Notes: a model not told the origin generated them from the letters alone. A DNA stretch of 64,000 nt from Sphingobacterium litopenaei (GCF_014692495.1 NZ_JACOIJ010000007.1:62001-126000), one strand, 5' to 3'. Shown: positions 26,232 to 35,554, counted from the first letter of the stretch. Translations and numbers: made by a program.

Positions 26232-27821
26232 TTATTTATAATCTAATCCAAAAATAGCTTCTGCTAAGCCCATTTCGTCAGGAGAGAATGGAAGAGTATA
26301 TTTTAGTCCCATTTCTTCGATCGCTTTAGCTGTTGAATTTCCGATACAGATAATTTGTTGATCAGGTTCAGCAAGATTTTCAGCAAAATAAGCCTGTACG
26401 TTGCTTGGGCTAGTAAAGATCAAAACTTCAGCATTTGATTTATCCACATTTTCTTCCAATACCGTTTCATAAATAGGCATGTCGATAACTTGTGTTTCTG
26501 GAGTCAATGCTTTTTGGATGCTCATTAAAGAGTCCTTAGCACGTGGTATAAATACAGTTTGTCCATCCACCACTTTTGCAAATTCTTTCGCGATTTCTTC
26601 TGTGCTGATACCTAAATCATCACCCGAAAAATCTGCTACGCGACCAAATTTACGTAAAGTTGATTCTGAACCTCTACCTAAAACCCCGATTTTAGTTTTC
26701 TTCAAAATCAAAGGTTCCAATTTGAAGAAATGTTCAATCGCATTTTTGCTATTGAAGAAAATCCAATCTGCTCTTTTTAGGATAAAAGAATCCAATTTAT
26801 TGATAGTAGGGTAGATTTTAATCAAAGAGCGGCCATCTATAGCGATGTTATGTTTTGCTAACCATTTTCCTAAGTATGAATTATCATCCAAATCTCTTGA
26901 GATGAAAACCGAAGAAGGGAGTTTACGGTCTTTCTTATATTTTTCAAATATTTTTTCTGCCATGCTCTCAGTCGTATCCCATTGGATATAAAATCTATCT
27001 GGAAAATCTTCGTTATCTTCTGCAATAGAAGTCCAAGCTTCGTATTTTCCATTGCGCTCTCGGCAATAAGAACCTAGTGGTGCATGACAGCCTGCATCAA
27101 ACATATTTAAAACTTTACGTTCTACAGCGATAGTTTTTGCAACAGATTCACAGTTTATTTGTTGTAACACATCAAATAATTCTGTGTCTGTTTCACGGAT
27201 CTGAATCGCCAATACACCTTGGGCAGGAGCAGGAATGATTTCTACAGGAGCTATTTCTTGAAGATGAAAATCTGATAAATCCATCTCAATACGCGTAACA
27301 CCAGCTTTTGCTAATACGATGGCGTCGTATTGCTCATCACGTAATTTTTGAATACGTGTTTGCAAATTACCGCGGAGATCAGAAAATTCTAAATCAGGAC
27401 GTACAGAAAGCAATTGCGCTTTACGTCTGTTTGAAGATGTACCTACGCTAGCATTGTGCTTCAAAGAGAATGGTTTAGTTACATCTACACAATCTTTGTG
27501 AATGATGATTACTTCCGAAGGATCTTCGCGTTCTGAAACTGCAGCAATGATAAGTCCTGGAGGGTTTACCGTCGGTAAGTCTTTGTGGGAATGAACAGCA
27601 AGGTCAATCTTTGCAGACAATAATTCTTCTTCCAATTCTTTGGTAAAGAAACCTTTGCCTTCCAATTTATCCAAACGCAGGTGCTGGATAATGTCGCCTT
27701 GAGTTTTGATAATTTTTAAATCAGCTTCTACGCCGATTTTTGCTAATCTATCTTTTACGAAGTTGGCTTGCCAAAGTGCAAGTTGGCTACCTCTAGTTCC
27801 GATAATTAATTTTCTGTTCAC
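26232..27821 (-). CDS. hemC: HemC-HemD fusion: hydroxymethylbilane synthase plus uroporphyrinogen-III synthase
   Basis: 529 residues, against about 310 for HemC alone. Residues 1 to about 300 are hydroxymethylbilane synthase: IGTRGSQLALWQ, AVHSHKDLP, GTSSNRRKAQL and Cys245 in FDAGCHAPLG, which carries the dipyrromethane cofactor. The last 220 residues are uroporphyrinogen-III synthase: DWIFFNSKNAIEHFF, FTSPSNVQAYF and CIGNSTAKAIEEMG. Fusing the two would pass the unstable linear tetrapyrrole straight to the ring-closing enzyme. No separate hemD is nearby. The 113-base gap to hemA contains a -7 box. Confidence 0.92.
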   Translation of the reverse strand: MNRKLIIGTRGSQLALWQANFVKDRLAKIGVEADLKIIKTQGDIIQHLRLDKLEGKGFFTKELEEELLSAKIDLAVHSHKDLPTVNPPGLIIAAVSEREDPSEVIIIHKDCVDVTKPFSLKHNASVGTSSNRRKAQLLSVRPDLEFSDLRGNLQTRIQKLRDEQYDAIVLAKAGVTRIEMDLSDFHLQEIAPVEIIPAPAQGVLAIQIRETDTELFDVLQQINCESVAKTIAVERKVLNMFDAGCHAPLGSYCRERNGKYEAWTSIAEDNEDFPDRFYIQWDTTESMAEKIFEKYKKDRKLPSSVFISRDLDDNSYLGKWLAKHNIAIDGRSLIKIYPTINKLDSFILKRADWIFFNSKNAIEHFFKLEPLILKKTKIGVLGRGSESTLRKFGRVADFSGDDLGISTEEIAKEFAKVVDGQTVFIPRAKDSLMSIQKALTPETQVIDMPIYETVLEENVDKSNAEVLIFTSPSNVQAYFAENLAEPDQQIICIGNSTAKAIEEMGLKYTLPFSPDEMGLAEAIFGLDYK

Positions 27822-27853
27822 TGAGACTAATTTACGTTATGTAATTAACGATG

Positions 27854-27861
27854 CAAATTTA
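27854..27861 (-). promoter_or_regulatory. -7 box TAAATTTG upstream of hemCD
   Basis: An exact TAnnTTTG match on the minus strand, 32 bases before the hemCD ATG. No clear -33 box. It suggests that hemCD-hemB can be transcribed apart from hemA. Confidence 0.45.
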
Positions 27862-27934
27862 GCCAAATTGAACCACTTTCCGACTGTTTTAGTGTCAGAA
27901 TAAAGTATCTTTTGTCTAGGAAAGAAGAAGGAGA

Positions 27935-29176
27935 TTAATTCTTTTCGAATTCCGTGTTTTTTACAAGAATTTCTTTAGCCATCACCATAGGAACTTTAAT
28001 GTATTTTTTTTCCATATAGTTGATAACTTTCTCTAATACCTCACGGGCTTGTGGGTCAAGATTGTTAAGGTCTTGCGCAAAAACTTCATTCATTGCTATC
28101 TCACGAATTTCTTTAATCTTATCCGGAACCTGACGCATAGCTACTTCTACACGACGTTGTTTGATGATGGGAAGAAACTCTTTGATATTTGCATCAATGA
28201 TGGTTTCAGCACTTTCTAATTCGTTGTATCTTTCTTGGATGTTTTTCTCTGCGATAGCTTGCAAACCACTTACCTCAATGTAGTGAATAGGATTGTTTGC
28301 TAATACTTCAGCGTCGATATCATTCGGGATTGCTAAGTCTACGATCACTTTTTTATCTGTCTCGCCATTCAACAAGCTTTGGTATAATTCATTATCAATG
28401 ATAGAACCAGCAGCACCAGTACATGTAATCATCACGTCGAAACCTTGTTTGTAATTTGCTAATTCAGTCAAAGGATAAGCTTCACAGTTTAATTCTTCGG
28501 CTAATTTTTTAGCATTTTCAAGGGTACGATTGAAAATTACGAAATTTGAGTGTTTATGCTTTTCTAGGTATTTAGCGAAGTTTTGATTCGTTTCGCCCGA
28601 ACCGATAACTAAAATTCTAGGGTTTTCTGCTAATTTGATTTCTTTTAGTTTGCGGTAAGCTAAAGAAACTACAGAGATAGGATTGCGAGAAATGTTAGTG
28701 TATGTGTAAACTTCTTTTGCTGTCTTAACTAGTCTATCCATCATCAGACGAAGGAAGTCGCCAGTAAATCCAGCTTCACGACATTTTTCGTAAGCACGAC
28801 GCACTTGCGCTAAAATTTCTTTTTCTCCGACAACTAGACTCTCCAGAGAGCAAGACATACGGAACAAATGATTAAGCGCGTCCATTCCTGCATAGCGAGT
28901 TACTTGACCTAAATAACATTGAAGTCTTTCGGCAGGTACACAAAAATTCATTTTTTGCATGAAGTCAGCGATAAATTCGTCTGTCAATTCGTGCGCACCA
29001 TAAAATACAAACTCCACACGGTTACACGTCGCGATGTAGAATATTTCAGGAATATCTAATGCATTTTTAAGATTGATCAATCTGGCATCCAACTCTTCGT
29101 TACAGATAACCAAATTCCCCAAATCTTTAAGGTCAACGTGTTTGTGGGTGAATGCTATTACTTTTAAATTCTTCAA
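27935..29176 (-). CDS. hemA: Glutamyl-tRNA reductase
   Basis: 413 residues. It reduces Glu-tRNA to glutamate-1-semialdehyde, the first committed step of C5 haem synthesis. The catalytic Cys51 is in YIATCNRVEFVFY. SLVVGEKEILAQVRRAYEKC, the NADPH-binding GSGETNQNFAKYLEKH and ITCTGAA are all visible, and the C-terminal dimerisation helix is present. First gene of the hem cluster, oriented toward hemCD and hemB. Confidence 0.95.
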   Translation of the reverse strand: MKNLKVIAFTHKHVDLKDLGNLVICNEELDARLINLKNALDIPEIFYIATCNRVEFVFYGAHELTDEFIADFMQKMNFCVPAERLQCYLGQVTRYAGMDALNHLFRMSCSLESLVVGEKEILAQVRRAYEKCREAGFTGDFLRLMMDRLVKTAKEVYTYTNISRNPISVVSLAYRKLKEIKLAENPRILVIGSGETNQNFAKYLEKHKHSNFVIFNRTLENAKKLAEELNCEAYPLTELANYKQGFDVMITCTGAAGSIIDNELYQSLLNGETDKKVIVDLAIPNDIDAEVLANNPIHYIEVSGLQAIAEKNIQERYNELESAETIIDANIKEFLPIIKQRRVEVAMRQVPDKIKEIREIAMNEVFAQDLNNLDPQAREVLEKVINYMEKKYIKVPMVMAKEILVKNTEFEKN

Positions 29177-29207
29177 CGCTTTAACTTTCTAGCTCAAATA
29201 ACTGATG

Positions 29208-29215
29208 CAAATGTA
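29208..29215 (-). promoter_or_regulatory. -7 box TACATTTG of hemA
   Basis: TACATTTG on the minus strand, 32 bases before the hemA ATG. TTTG at 29239-29242 lies 23 bases further upstream, slightly longer than the usual 19-21. Confidence 0.5.
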
Positions 29216-29463
29216 TGCTAAAACCTTGGTTATTCTGTCAAAAATCTGTCAAACCGTTTAATTTAGAAAGACTCTAAATAATGAGTTTTGAATTTTTAAA
29301 CTGTTGATAATTAAATATTTACAAATATATTTTTTTGAATAATGATCTATATCATATAATCAAAATCTATTTTGTAATTACAATCATAATTTGGGGTTGA
29401 GATTGGTGCATAATTTTCCAGCGGAAAACAATGTTCAAATATAAGGATTAATTATTTGGGCAA

Positions 29464-29481
29464 GTAAATTTTGAAATTTAC
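29464..29481. promoter_or_regulatory. Perfect 8-2-8 palindrome, possible operator
   Basis: GTAAATTT-TG-AAATTTAC, ten bases before the ATG at 29492. It has the size and symmetry of a dimeric repressor site. No regulator gene is adjacent. Confidence 0.35.
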
Positions 29482-29491
29482 CTTTACTATT

Positions 29492-29890
29492 ATGTATATA
29501 TTAAGAAAACCAATCGCACTACTAGGTGTTGCTGCTGCAGCTTTATCGACTATTTTTTGTCCATTTTTGAAAGTTCCAATCAAAGGAAATTGGAATCTGT
29601 ATGAGACAGATACAAGTCTATTTTTAATTACCTTAGGTATTCTAGGCTTAGCTGTTTTATTTTTCGTGTCGCGAAAAATTGCTGCTTTTCGTTTTGTTTC
29701 TATAGCCTTCTTTATTTGGACTATTTTGGGACTAGTAGCTGTTTATTTTAAGATCAACAATTATTTCGGAATGAAATTAGTAGATGGTCTTTTGGCTAAG
29801 ACCTTGCATATCAAATGGGGATGGGCCGTATTGATTCTAAGTGCTGTGATTATGGTTTTGAGTGTTGGCAAAGTAAAAGAAGTAAAATAG
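29492..29890 (+). CDS. Four-helix membrane protein of unknown function
   Basis: About 132 residues with four hydrophobic segments, a short polar segment between helices 1 and 2 (VPIKGNWNLYETD) and a basic C-terminus. The ATG at 29492 (MYILRKP) is chosen because the alternative TTG at 29471 lies inside a palindrome. It ends one base before the downstream AI-2E-family gene, so the two form an operon. I do not recognise the family. Confidence 0.65.
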   Translation: MYILRKPIALLGVAAAALSTIFCPFLKVPIKGNWNLYETDTSLFLITLGILGLAVLFFVSRKIAAFRFVSIAFFIWTILGLVAVYFKINNYFGMKLVDGLLAKTLHIKWGWAVLILSAVIMVLSVGKVKEVK

Positions 29891-29891
29891 T

Positions 29892-30950
29892 ATGAGACAC
29901 AAACAGATAAATAATACACCTATAAATCAGATTATGCTGATTTTGATTATTCTTCTTATATGTATTTTGATATTTAAGAACTTGCTGTATTATTTACCTG
30001 GCTTTTTAGGTGCTGTTACTTTGTATATTTTGTTTCGAAATTCCTATTTCAAATTGACTGAAAAACGTCGTTGGAATAAATCTTTAGCGAGCATTCTCTA
30101 TATCCTAATTTCTATTGTATTTATTGTTCTACCGATTTGGGCTATAGTGGATTACCTAGTTCCACAGGTCAGTAATATATTAAGCAATCCAGCTGATATC
30201 ATAGCGAAATTTAATCAAGTAAAAGTATTTATGGAGGATAAGCCTATCTTGAAAGATATCGATATGTCGGATCAGTCCTTAATGAATTTTTTGCAACGAT
30301 TGACAAAATATATTCCAAGTATTCTTAATTCGGTAATGGAAGTAGGGGTTAATATTTTGGTAGCGCTATTTGTCCTGTATTTTATGCAAGTTCACGGCCG
30401 CCAAATGGAAAATTATATAAGACGAGCTATACCGTTTTCTGAAACGAGTAAGAATGAAATTTGGGCAGAAGTAGATCTAATGGTTCGATCGAATGCGATA
30501 GGTATTCCAATTTTGGGGTTGTGCCAAGGCTTGGTAGCGATGTTTGGGTATTGGATTTTTGGTGTGGAGAATTATATCCTATTGGGAACTTTAACAGGAG
30601 TCTCTTCTATAATTCCAGTGTTGGGAACTATGACTATTTATATTCCAGTATGTATAACTGTATTTGCTACGGGGACAGTTGGAAGTGGTATTGGACTTAC
30701 GTTGTATTGTTTTTTATTGGTTGGAGGGATTGATAATATTCTACGTTTTACGATACTTAAGACTTTAGGTAATGTTCCGCCTTTAATTACTGTTTTCGGT
30801 GTATTATTAGGGTTAAATATGTTTGGTATGCTTGGATTGATTTTTGGTCCATTAATCCTATCCTCTGTAGGTGTTTTAATAAAAGTTTATTCCAATGAAT
30901 TCGGAAAAGGTAATGCAATCGATTTACTAGAATCAGAAACAAATAAGTAA
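29892..30950 (+). CDS. AI-2E family (PerM-type) transporter
   Basis: 352 residues with the PF01594 layout: an N-terminal helix pair, a long soluble stretch (about residues 80-145), and C-terminal helices with GVSSIIPVLGTMTIYIPV and GVLLGLNMFGMLGLIFGPL, which are diagnostic. The family was named for autoinducer-2 export, but other members are ion antiporters, so the substrate is open. Cotranscribed with the membrane protein just upstream. Confidence 0.85.
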   Translation: MRHKQINNTPINQIMLILIILLICILIFKNLLYYLPGFLGAVTLYILFRNSYFKLTEKRRWNKSLASILYILISIVFIVLPIWAIVDYLVPQVSNILSNPADIIAKFNQVKVFMEDKPILKDIDMSDQSLMNFLQRLTKYIPSILNSVMEVGVNILVALFVLYFMQVHGRQMENYIRRAIPFSETSKNEIWAEVDLMVRSNAIGIPILGLCQGLVAMFGYWIFGVENYILLGTLTGVSSIIPVLGTMTIYIPVCITVFATGTVGSGIGLTLYCFLLVGGIDNILRFTILKTLGNVPPLITVFGVLLGLNMFGMLGLIFGPLILSSVGVLIKVYSNEFGKGNAIDLLESETNK

Positions 30951-31158
30951 GCACTTACTTTTTTTTAAATTTTTCTTTTGTAATCCGTTTTAACTCATTA
31001 TGTTTGTAACCACAAAGGGAGATGAAAGAATGAAACTTTGTGAGTATTTACTCACGAGTGAATAACCAAAAAAACACAATTCATGATAGACCGCAATGTC
31101 TTAAAACTTCACCAAGAAATTTTCTATCCAATTATAAAACTATTTTAGACTAATTATA

Positions 31159-31191
31159 GACTTGTCCAAACCCGCGACAAGTCTTTTTTTT
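31159..31191 (+). terminator. Intrinsic terminator with T8 tract
   Basis: GACTTGT (31159-31165) pairs with ACAAGTC (31177-31183), followed by eight Ts. It ends the AI-2E operon. The 200 bases before it hold only a small 6-bp hairpin at 31040-31055. Confidence 0.8.
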
Positions 31192-31219
31192 TGTCGTGCA
31201 ATTAAAAGCTACAAATCCG

Positions 31220-31227
31220 TATATTTG
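31220..31227 (+). promoter_or_regulatory. -7 box TATATTTG of rbfA
   Basis: TATATTTG puts transcription start near 31234, so translation must begin at the ATG at 31266, not at an in-frame upstream codon at 31230. The nearest TTTG upstream is 26 bases away, too far for a good -33. Confidence 0.5.
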
Positions 31228-31265
31228 TATTGACATTTGTCAAAATAAACCATGAGGACATTCAT

Positions 31266-31637
31266 ATGGGAACGGAGAGTAAGAGACAACAACGATTTGC
31301 AGGTGTTATTCAGCAAGATTTAGCAGAGCTATTTCAGCGTGAAGGTGGAGCTTGGGCACCAGGAGCTTTTATCACGGTAACAAAAGTTCGTGTGACTCCA
31401 GATTTAGCTATAGCGCGTGTATTTTTAAGCTTTTTGAATACAAAAACTGCAAAGGATGATATAGCATCCATCAAAACGAAAACGAATGAAATTCGATATA
31501 AATTAGGCGCTCGTATTAAGAATCAAGCGAGAATAGTTCCGCAATTGGAATTCTTCTTAGATGATACTAACGAATATGTAGAGCATATGGATAAGATATT
31601 CGAAGAGATAAGTAAAGAAACTAGACAGCCAGATTAA
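31266..31637 (+). CDS. rbfA: Ribosome-binding factor A
   Basis: About 123 residues with the KH-like RbfA fold: RQQRFAGVIQQDLAEL, ITVTKVRVTPDLAIARVFLSFL and PQLEFFLDDTNEYVEHMDKIF. RbfA binds the 30S subunit during 16S rRNA maturation and helps cells in the cold. The start at 31266 (MGTESKRQQRF) is set by the promoter position. First gene of a run with aat and an aminotransferase. Confidence 0.92.
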   Translation: MGTESKRQQRFAGVIQQDLAELFQREGGAWAPGAFITVTKVRVTPDLAIARVFLSFLNTKTAKDDIASIKTKTNEIRYKLGARIKNQARIVPQLEFFLDDTNEYVEHMDKIFEEISKETRQPD

Positions 31638-31658
31638 TCAATCTGGCTTTTTTGGCTT

Positions 31659-32339
31659 ATGATATTTCGACTAGACGAGCAACAAATAATATTTCCTGAT
31701 CCCTCTTTGGCCGAAGAAGATGGCTTACTTGCTGTAGGCGGTGATTTAAGCTTAGACCGTTTGCGGAATGCTTATGCAAATGGAATTTTTCCATGGTATT
31801 CAGAAGAAACGCTCATATTGTGGTATGCTCCACACGAAAGATTTGTATTATATCCTCAAGAGATTAAAGTAAGTAAATCTATGTCTAAGATAATGGACAA
31901 AGGCAGTTTTGAAATTACTTTTGATATCGCTTTTGAACATGTTATTCATAATTGTGCTTCTGCGGATAGAAAAGACCAAGATGGGACATGGATCGTCGAT
32001 GAGATGCAAAAAGCTTATATTAATCTACATCAAAAAGGTTTTGCACATAGCATAGAAGTTTGGCAAGATGGAAAATTGGTGGGGGGATTATATGGCGTAT
32101 TAATTGGGAAAGTATTTTGTGGGGAAAGTATGTTTTCAAAAGTTTCTAATGCATCTAAGGCGGCACTGATTTATTTGTGCAAGAATTTTGATTTGGATCT
32201 TGTCGATTGTCAAATTCATTCGGATCATTTAGAATCTATGGGGGCTAAGCTAATTGATTCCAAAATATTTTATAATTTGCTTCAAAACCAACAATATAAT
32301 ACCCATGGATTACAAAATCTACTTCGATATTCCGACTGA
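31659..32339 (+). CDS. aat: Leucyl/phenylalanyl-tRNA-protein transferase
   Basis: 226 residues with the family hallmarks: FPDPSLAEEDGLLAVGGDLS, LRNAYANGIFPWY, ILWYAPHERFVL, GTWIVDEMQKAY, GGLYGVLIGKVFCGESMFS and VDCQIHSDHLESMGA. It transfers Leu or Phe from tRNA to the N-terminus of proteins with basic N-terminal residues, marking them for ClpSAP degradation. It lies 21 bases after rbfA. Its 3' end overlaps the next gene by about 35 bases. Confidence 0.93.
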   Translation: MIFRLDEQQIIFPDPSLAEEDGLLAVGGDLSLDRLRNAYANGIFPWYSEETLILWYAPHERFVLYPQEIKVSKSMSKIMDKGSFEITFDIAFEHVIHNCASADRKDQDGTWIVDEMQKAYINLHQKGFAHSIEVWQDGKLVGGLYGVLIGKVFCGESMFSKVSNASKAALIYLCKNFDLDLVDCQIHSDHLESMGAKLIDSKIFYNLLQNQQYNTHGLQNLLRYSD

Positions 32340-33387
32340 TATTACTTATCTTAATACACCAGGAAATGGATTAATGCCGCGTACTCATTATAGCTGGCGA
32401 GCAAATAGGGAAAAGGATTTCTTTGATGTACGAGGTAATTTACGTGATCAGCAAGGTGCATTTATTGCGGAAGCGAAAGCTGAATTTGCAACTCTTTTCA
32501 ATTGTCCATTAGCTAATTTATTTGCATTACCTAACTTTTCCTTTGGATTGCATACTTTGGTGAATGGCTTACCAGAGGGCTTGCGATATGCTATTTTGGA
32601 TGAAGATTATCCATCATTGAATTATCCCATTATCAGCAGAGGATTGGATTATGTAAAAGTAAAGGTGGACGAAAATCTCGAAGAAAATATAGAACATACA
32701 ATTCGTGAGAAAGCAGTAGATGTATTGCTGTTGAGTATTGTGCAATATATAAATGGGGTGAAAATTGATTTGAGTTTCGTCCAAAAATTGAAGAAAGAAA
32801 ATCCTAATTTGCTAGTTATTGCAGATGCTACTCAATATCTCGGAACAGAACCTTTTGATTTTTTGAATTCTGGGTTTGATGCTGTAGGAGGTTCGGGATA
32901 TAAATGGTTGATGGCTGGGTTTGGCAATGGTTATATGATGATTTCGGAGAATTTGAAATCGAAAATCTATGCTGAATCCCAACAAGGCGAGCGGCCTAAG
33001 GAGGAGATGTGGTCTTCGAAAAGTATTTTGGATACATTTTTTGAGCCTGGACATCAAGATACTTTGAGTCATGGTACCTTAGGACAATCAGTTCGTTTGT
33101 TGAAAAATCTGGGGTTGGAAAATATTCAAAAATATTTGCACGAGCTTAGTACTTACGCTTACGAAAAATTAGAAGAAAGAAGTTTACTTTTGCCCGAAAT
33201 AAAAAACAGAAAGGTCAAATCTTCGTTATTTAATGTGCAGATCAATCCGAAATATTATGATTTGTTGATGGCAGAAGGAATTAAATGTTTTCCTCGCGGA
33301 ACTGGAATTCGAATAGGATTACATTTGTACAATACGAAAGAGGATGTAGATAAGTTGATAGCAGTGATTGATAAAATAGAGAAATAA
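32305..33387 (+). CDS. Class V aminotransferase-like PLP enzyme
   Basis: About 360 residues with the fold-type-I layout: LLLSIVQYINGVKIDL, DATQYLGTEPFDF (Asp and Gln contacting the cofactor) and GGSGYKWLMAGFGNG, whose Lys should form the Schiff base. It belongs to the cysteine-desulfurase/kynureninase-like class V group. The exact substrate is unknown. The ATG at 32305 (MDYKIYFDIP) is preferred to 32254 because it reduces overlap with aat to 35 bases and begins like other members. The next gene starts one base after its stop. Confidence 0.82.
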   Translation: MDYKIYFDIPTDITYLNTPGNGLMPRTHYSWRANREKDFFDVRGNLRDQQGAFIAEAKAEFATLFNCPLANLFALPNFSFGLHTLVNGLPEGLRYAILDEDYPSLNYPIISRGLDYVKVKVDENLEENIEHTIREKAVDVLLLSIVQYINGVKIDLSFVQKLKKENPNLLVIADATQYLGTEPFDFLNSGFDAVGGSGYKWLMAGFGNGYMMISENLKSKIYAESQQGERPKEEMWSSKSILDTFFEPGHQDTLSHGTLGQSVRLLKNLGLENIQKYLHELSTYAYEKLEERSLLLPEIKNRKVKSSLFNVQINPKYYDLLMAEGIKCFPRGTGIRIGLHLYNTKEDVDKLIAVIDKIEK

Positions 33388-33388
33388 G

Positions 33389-34036
33389 ATGAATTTGAAA
33401 ATAGGAGATTTAGTACGTTTTATAGATGAACCCATAGAAGGGCATATCACATCTATGCAAGCGAATGATATAATCGGTGTAACCGATGATACTGGTTTTG
33501 AAATTCCTGTATTGCGTACGAAAGTGACATTGGTGCATGGAAATATGCGCACCATCGAAGATGAATTAGATGATTTGCCAGCTCAAGCAAATTTACCTTT
33601 TGTGGATAAAGGAATCTTTATTGGGGTTGCTGGCGAACAAAAGGATGGATTGGCGAAGTTTTATATTATTAATGAAACTTCATATGAATTATTAGTTTCG
33701 GTGTCTGAAATTTCTGGTTCTAAAACTACTGGCATTTTTGCTAATTCTGTCCCGAAACATGATTTCGCACAAATTTATACCGCGAATTTTTCGGCAGTAG
33801 GTAAGTGGCCCAACTTTCATTTACAGATTATTCGTCATACACGTTTAGCGCAAACACAAACACAGCCGATTAGCAAAGAGTTTCGTGTGAAACCTTTGGA
33901 TTTGATTAACTCCAAAGAGCGTGTAGAGATGCTGAATGATAAAGTATGGTTATATGAGATTGACAAAATAGAAGAAGATATTGGTTTGGATAAATTGAAA
34001 TCTCATTTTATTTCACATCGACCAAAGGGAAGATAA
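33389..34036 (+). CDS. DUF2027 protein, apparently lacking its C-terminal Smr domain
   Basis: 215 residues beginning MNLKIGDLVRFIDEPIEGHI, the start of the Bacteroidota DUF2027 (Smr-associated) family. From memory, family members are about 330-360 residues and end in an Smr domain with a DLHIE motif. Here the protein stops after SHFISHRPKGR, near where the linker to the Smr domain should begin. Four bases beyond the stop is an insertion-sequence-like end, then a headless sulfatase. The simplest reading is that a deletion removed the Smr domain. The remaining domain may still fold; nucleic-acid function is unlikely without Smr. Confidence 0.75.
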   Translation: MNLKIGDLVRFIDEPIEGHITSMQANDIIGVTDDTGFEIPVLRTKVTLVHGNMRTIEDELDDLPAQANLPFVDKGIFIGVAGEQKDGLAKFYIINETSYELLVSVSEISGSKTTGIFANSVPKHDFAQIYTANFSAVGKWPNFHLQIIRHTRLAQTQTQPISKEFRVKPLDLINSKERVEMLNDKVWLYEIDKIEEDIGLDKLKSHFISHRPKGR

Positions 34037-34040
34037 ACAC

Positions 34041-34060
34041 AAGAGGCCGTCTCAAAATAA
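34041..34060. mobile_element. Insertion-sequence-like terminal scar
   Basis: GAGGCCGTCTCAAAATAA follows the DUF2027 stop. It looks like the terminal inverted repeats (GAGGCTGTCTCAAAA type) of transposons common in Bacteroidota. This is a recollection; the family was not determined. No transposase or second end is present. It sits exactly between a gene lacking its 3' part and a gene lacking its 5' part. Confidence 0.5.
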
Positions 34061-35335
34061 TTATGTGCTCCTGCGCGATGTATGTTGCTTACGGGCAAGC
34101 ATGGAGGACATTCGTACATTCGTGGTAATTATGAGATGGGCGGTTTTACCGATGAAACTGAAGGCGGACAAATGCCCTTGCCAGAAGGCATTTATTCTAT
34201 TCCAAAAATGTTGAAATCTGCAGGATACAAAACAGGAATAATTGGTAAATGGGGCTTGGGTATGCATTTTACTTCTGGTAATCCAAATCTGCAAGGCTTC
34301 GATTATGCTTATGGTTATTTAGATCAAAAGCAGGCACATAATTATTTCCCGACCCATCTTTGGGAAAATGGAAAATGGCATACGTTAAACAATACATCTT
34401 TTGCTGTACATAGAAAGTTAGATTCTACAACAGTAACAGTTGCAGATTTCGAAAAATTCAAAGGTAATGAATATGCAGGAACGAAATTCACCGATAAAGC
34501 GTTAAAATTTCTAGAGGAAAATCAAGCTGATCCTTTTTTTCTCTATTTACCATATACCATTCCTCATGTAGGGTTGCAGGTTCCAGATAAATACATCCAA
34601 CAGTATATTGGGAAATTTCCAGGAGAAAAGCCATATTATGGACAGTCAGGCTATAATACATCTCAATATCCATTGTCTACTTACGCAGGGATGATTAGTT
34701 TTCTTGATGAACAGGTTGGCATCCTCATGCAAAAAGTGAAAGAGCTTGGATTGGACGAGAATACAATTATTCTATTCTCCAGTGATAATGGAGCAACATT
34801 CAATGGTGGTGTGCAAGCCAAATATTTCAATAGTGCAGCTGATTTGCGAGGCTTGAAGATGGATGTGTTTGAAGGAGGAATTCGAGTACCTTTTATTGTA
34901 AGATGGCCCAAAATGATTAAGTCAGGATCTACTAGTGATTTTATTTCCGTTCAGTTTGATATGATGGAAACATTTACTGACATATTAGGAATTGAAACCC
35001 AAAAGAATGATGGTATATCGATTTTGCCCACTTTATTGAATCAACTACAAAATCAAAAGCAGCGGGAATATATATACTTTGAATATCCAGAAAAGGGAGG
35101 TCAAGTCGCTATTCGGATGGGGGATTGGAAAGGAGTACGTGTAAATGTCCGAAAGGATAAAAATAGTCCCTGGATGTTATTCAATTTAAAAGATGATAGA
35201 GCAGAAACAAGGGATTTAGCAAAATTATATCCTGAAATAATTGAAAAGTTTAATGCTATACAACTCAAAAAACATCAGAATTCACATATAACAGAATGGG
35301 AATTTTTAAACAATAAAAGCTCAACAATTAAGTAG
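34061..35335 (+). pseudogene. Arylsulfatase, 5'-truncated just before the active-site cysteine
   Basis: The frame is open from a stop at 34058-34060 and reads L-C-A-P-A-R-C-M-L-L-T-G-K-H. CAPAR matches the CxP(S/A)R sulfatase signature, whose Cys (34064-34066) becomes formylglycine. Later motifs GYKTGIIGKWGLG, LFSSDNGATFNGG and FEGGIRVPFIVRWP confirm an arylsulfatase. The signal peptide and the first metal-ligand DD segment, about 70-90 residues, are missing. The first usable ATG (34082) lies after the catalytic Cys, so any product would be inactive. It originally worked alongside the GH78 rhamnosidase downstream, probably on a sulfated rhamnose-containing polysaccharide (inference). Confidence 0.8.
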
Positions 35336-35368
35336 TATTAATTTGAGCGATTTAATAGTGTGTGTGTG

Positions 35369-35399
35369 GAAGATAGCTGAGAAGCTATCTTCCTTTTTT
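35369..35399 (+). terminator. Terminator after the sulfatase remnant
   Basis: GAAGATAGCT (35369-35378) pairs with AGCTATCTTC (35383-35392), followed by CTTTTTTA. The remaining 155 bases before the next gene show no recognisable promoter. Confidence 0.75.
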
Positions 35400-35554
35400 A
35401 TATGCTTTACTCTTACTTTATACGTATGAGATTTAAAGACATTATATTGATACAAAAATATTAAATATCGATGCGTAAAAATCCTTATCTTTCTGATGGT
35501 TAAGTTTTTGAAGATCTTTCTATCCGAGGCTTAATTGCTAATCCATACCTGGTT

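Noticed and set aside
31001-31145. Two tiny frames of about 21 and 17 codons before the rbfA promoter
   Set aside because: No promoter or conserved character, and they precede a terminator; probably chance frames in an AT-rich gap.
34082-35335. Functional arylsulfatase starting at ATG 34082
   Set aside because: This start lies after the active-site Cys and lacks a signal peptide, so the product could not be an active sulfatase.
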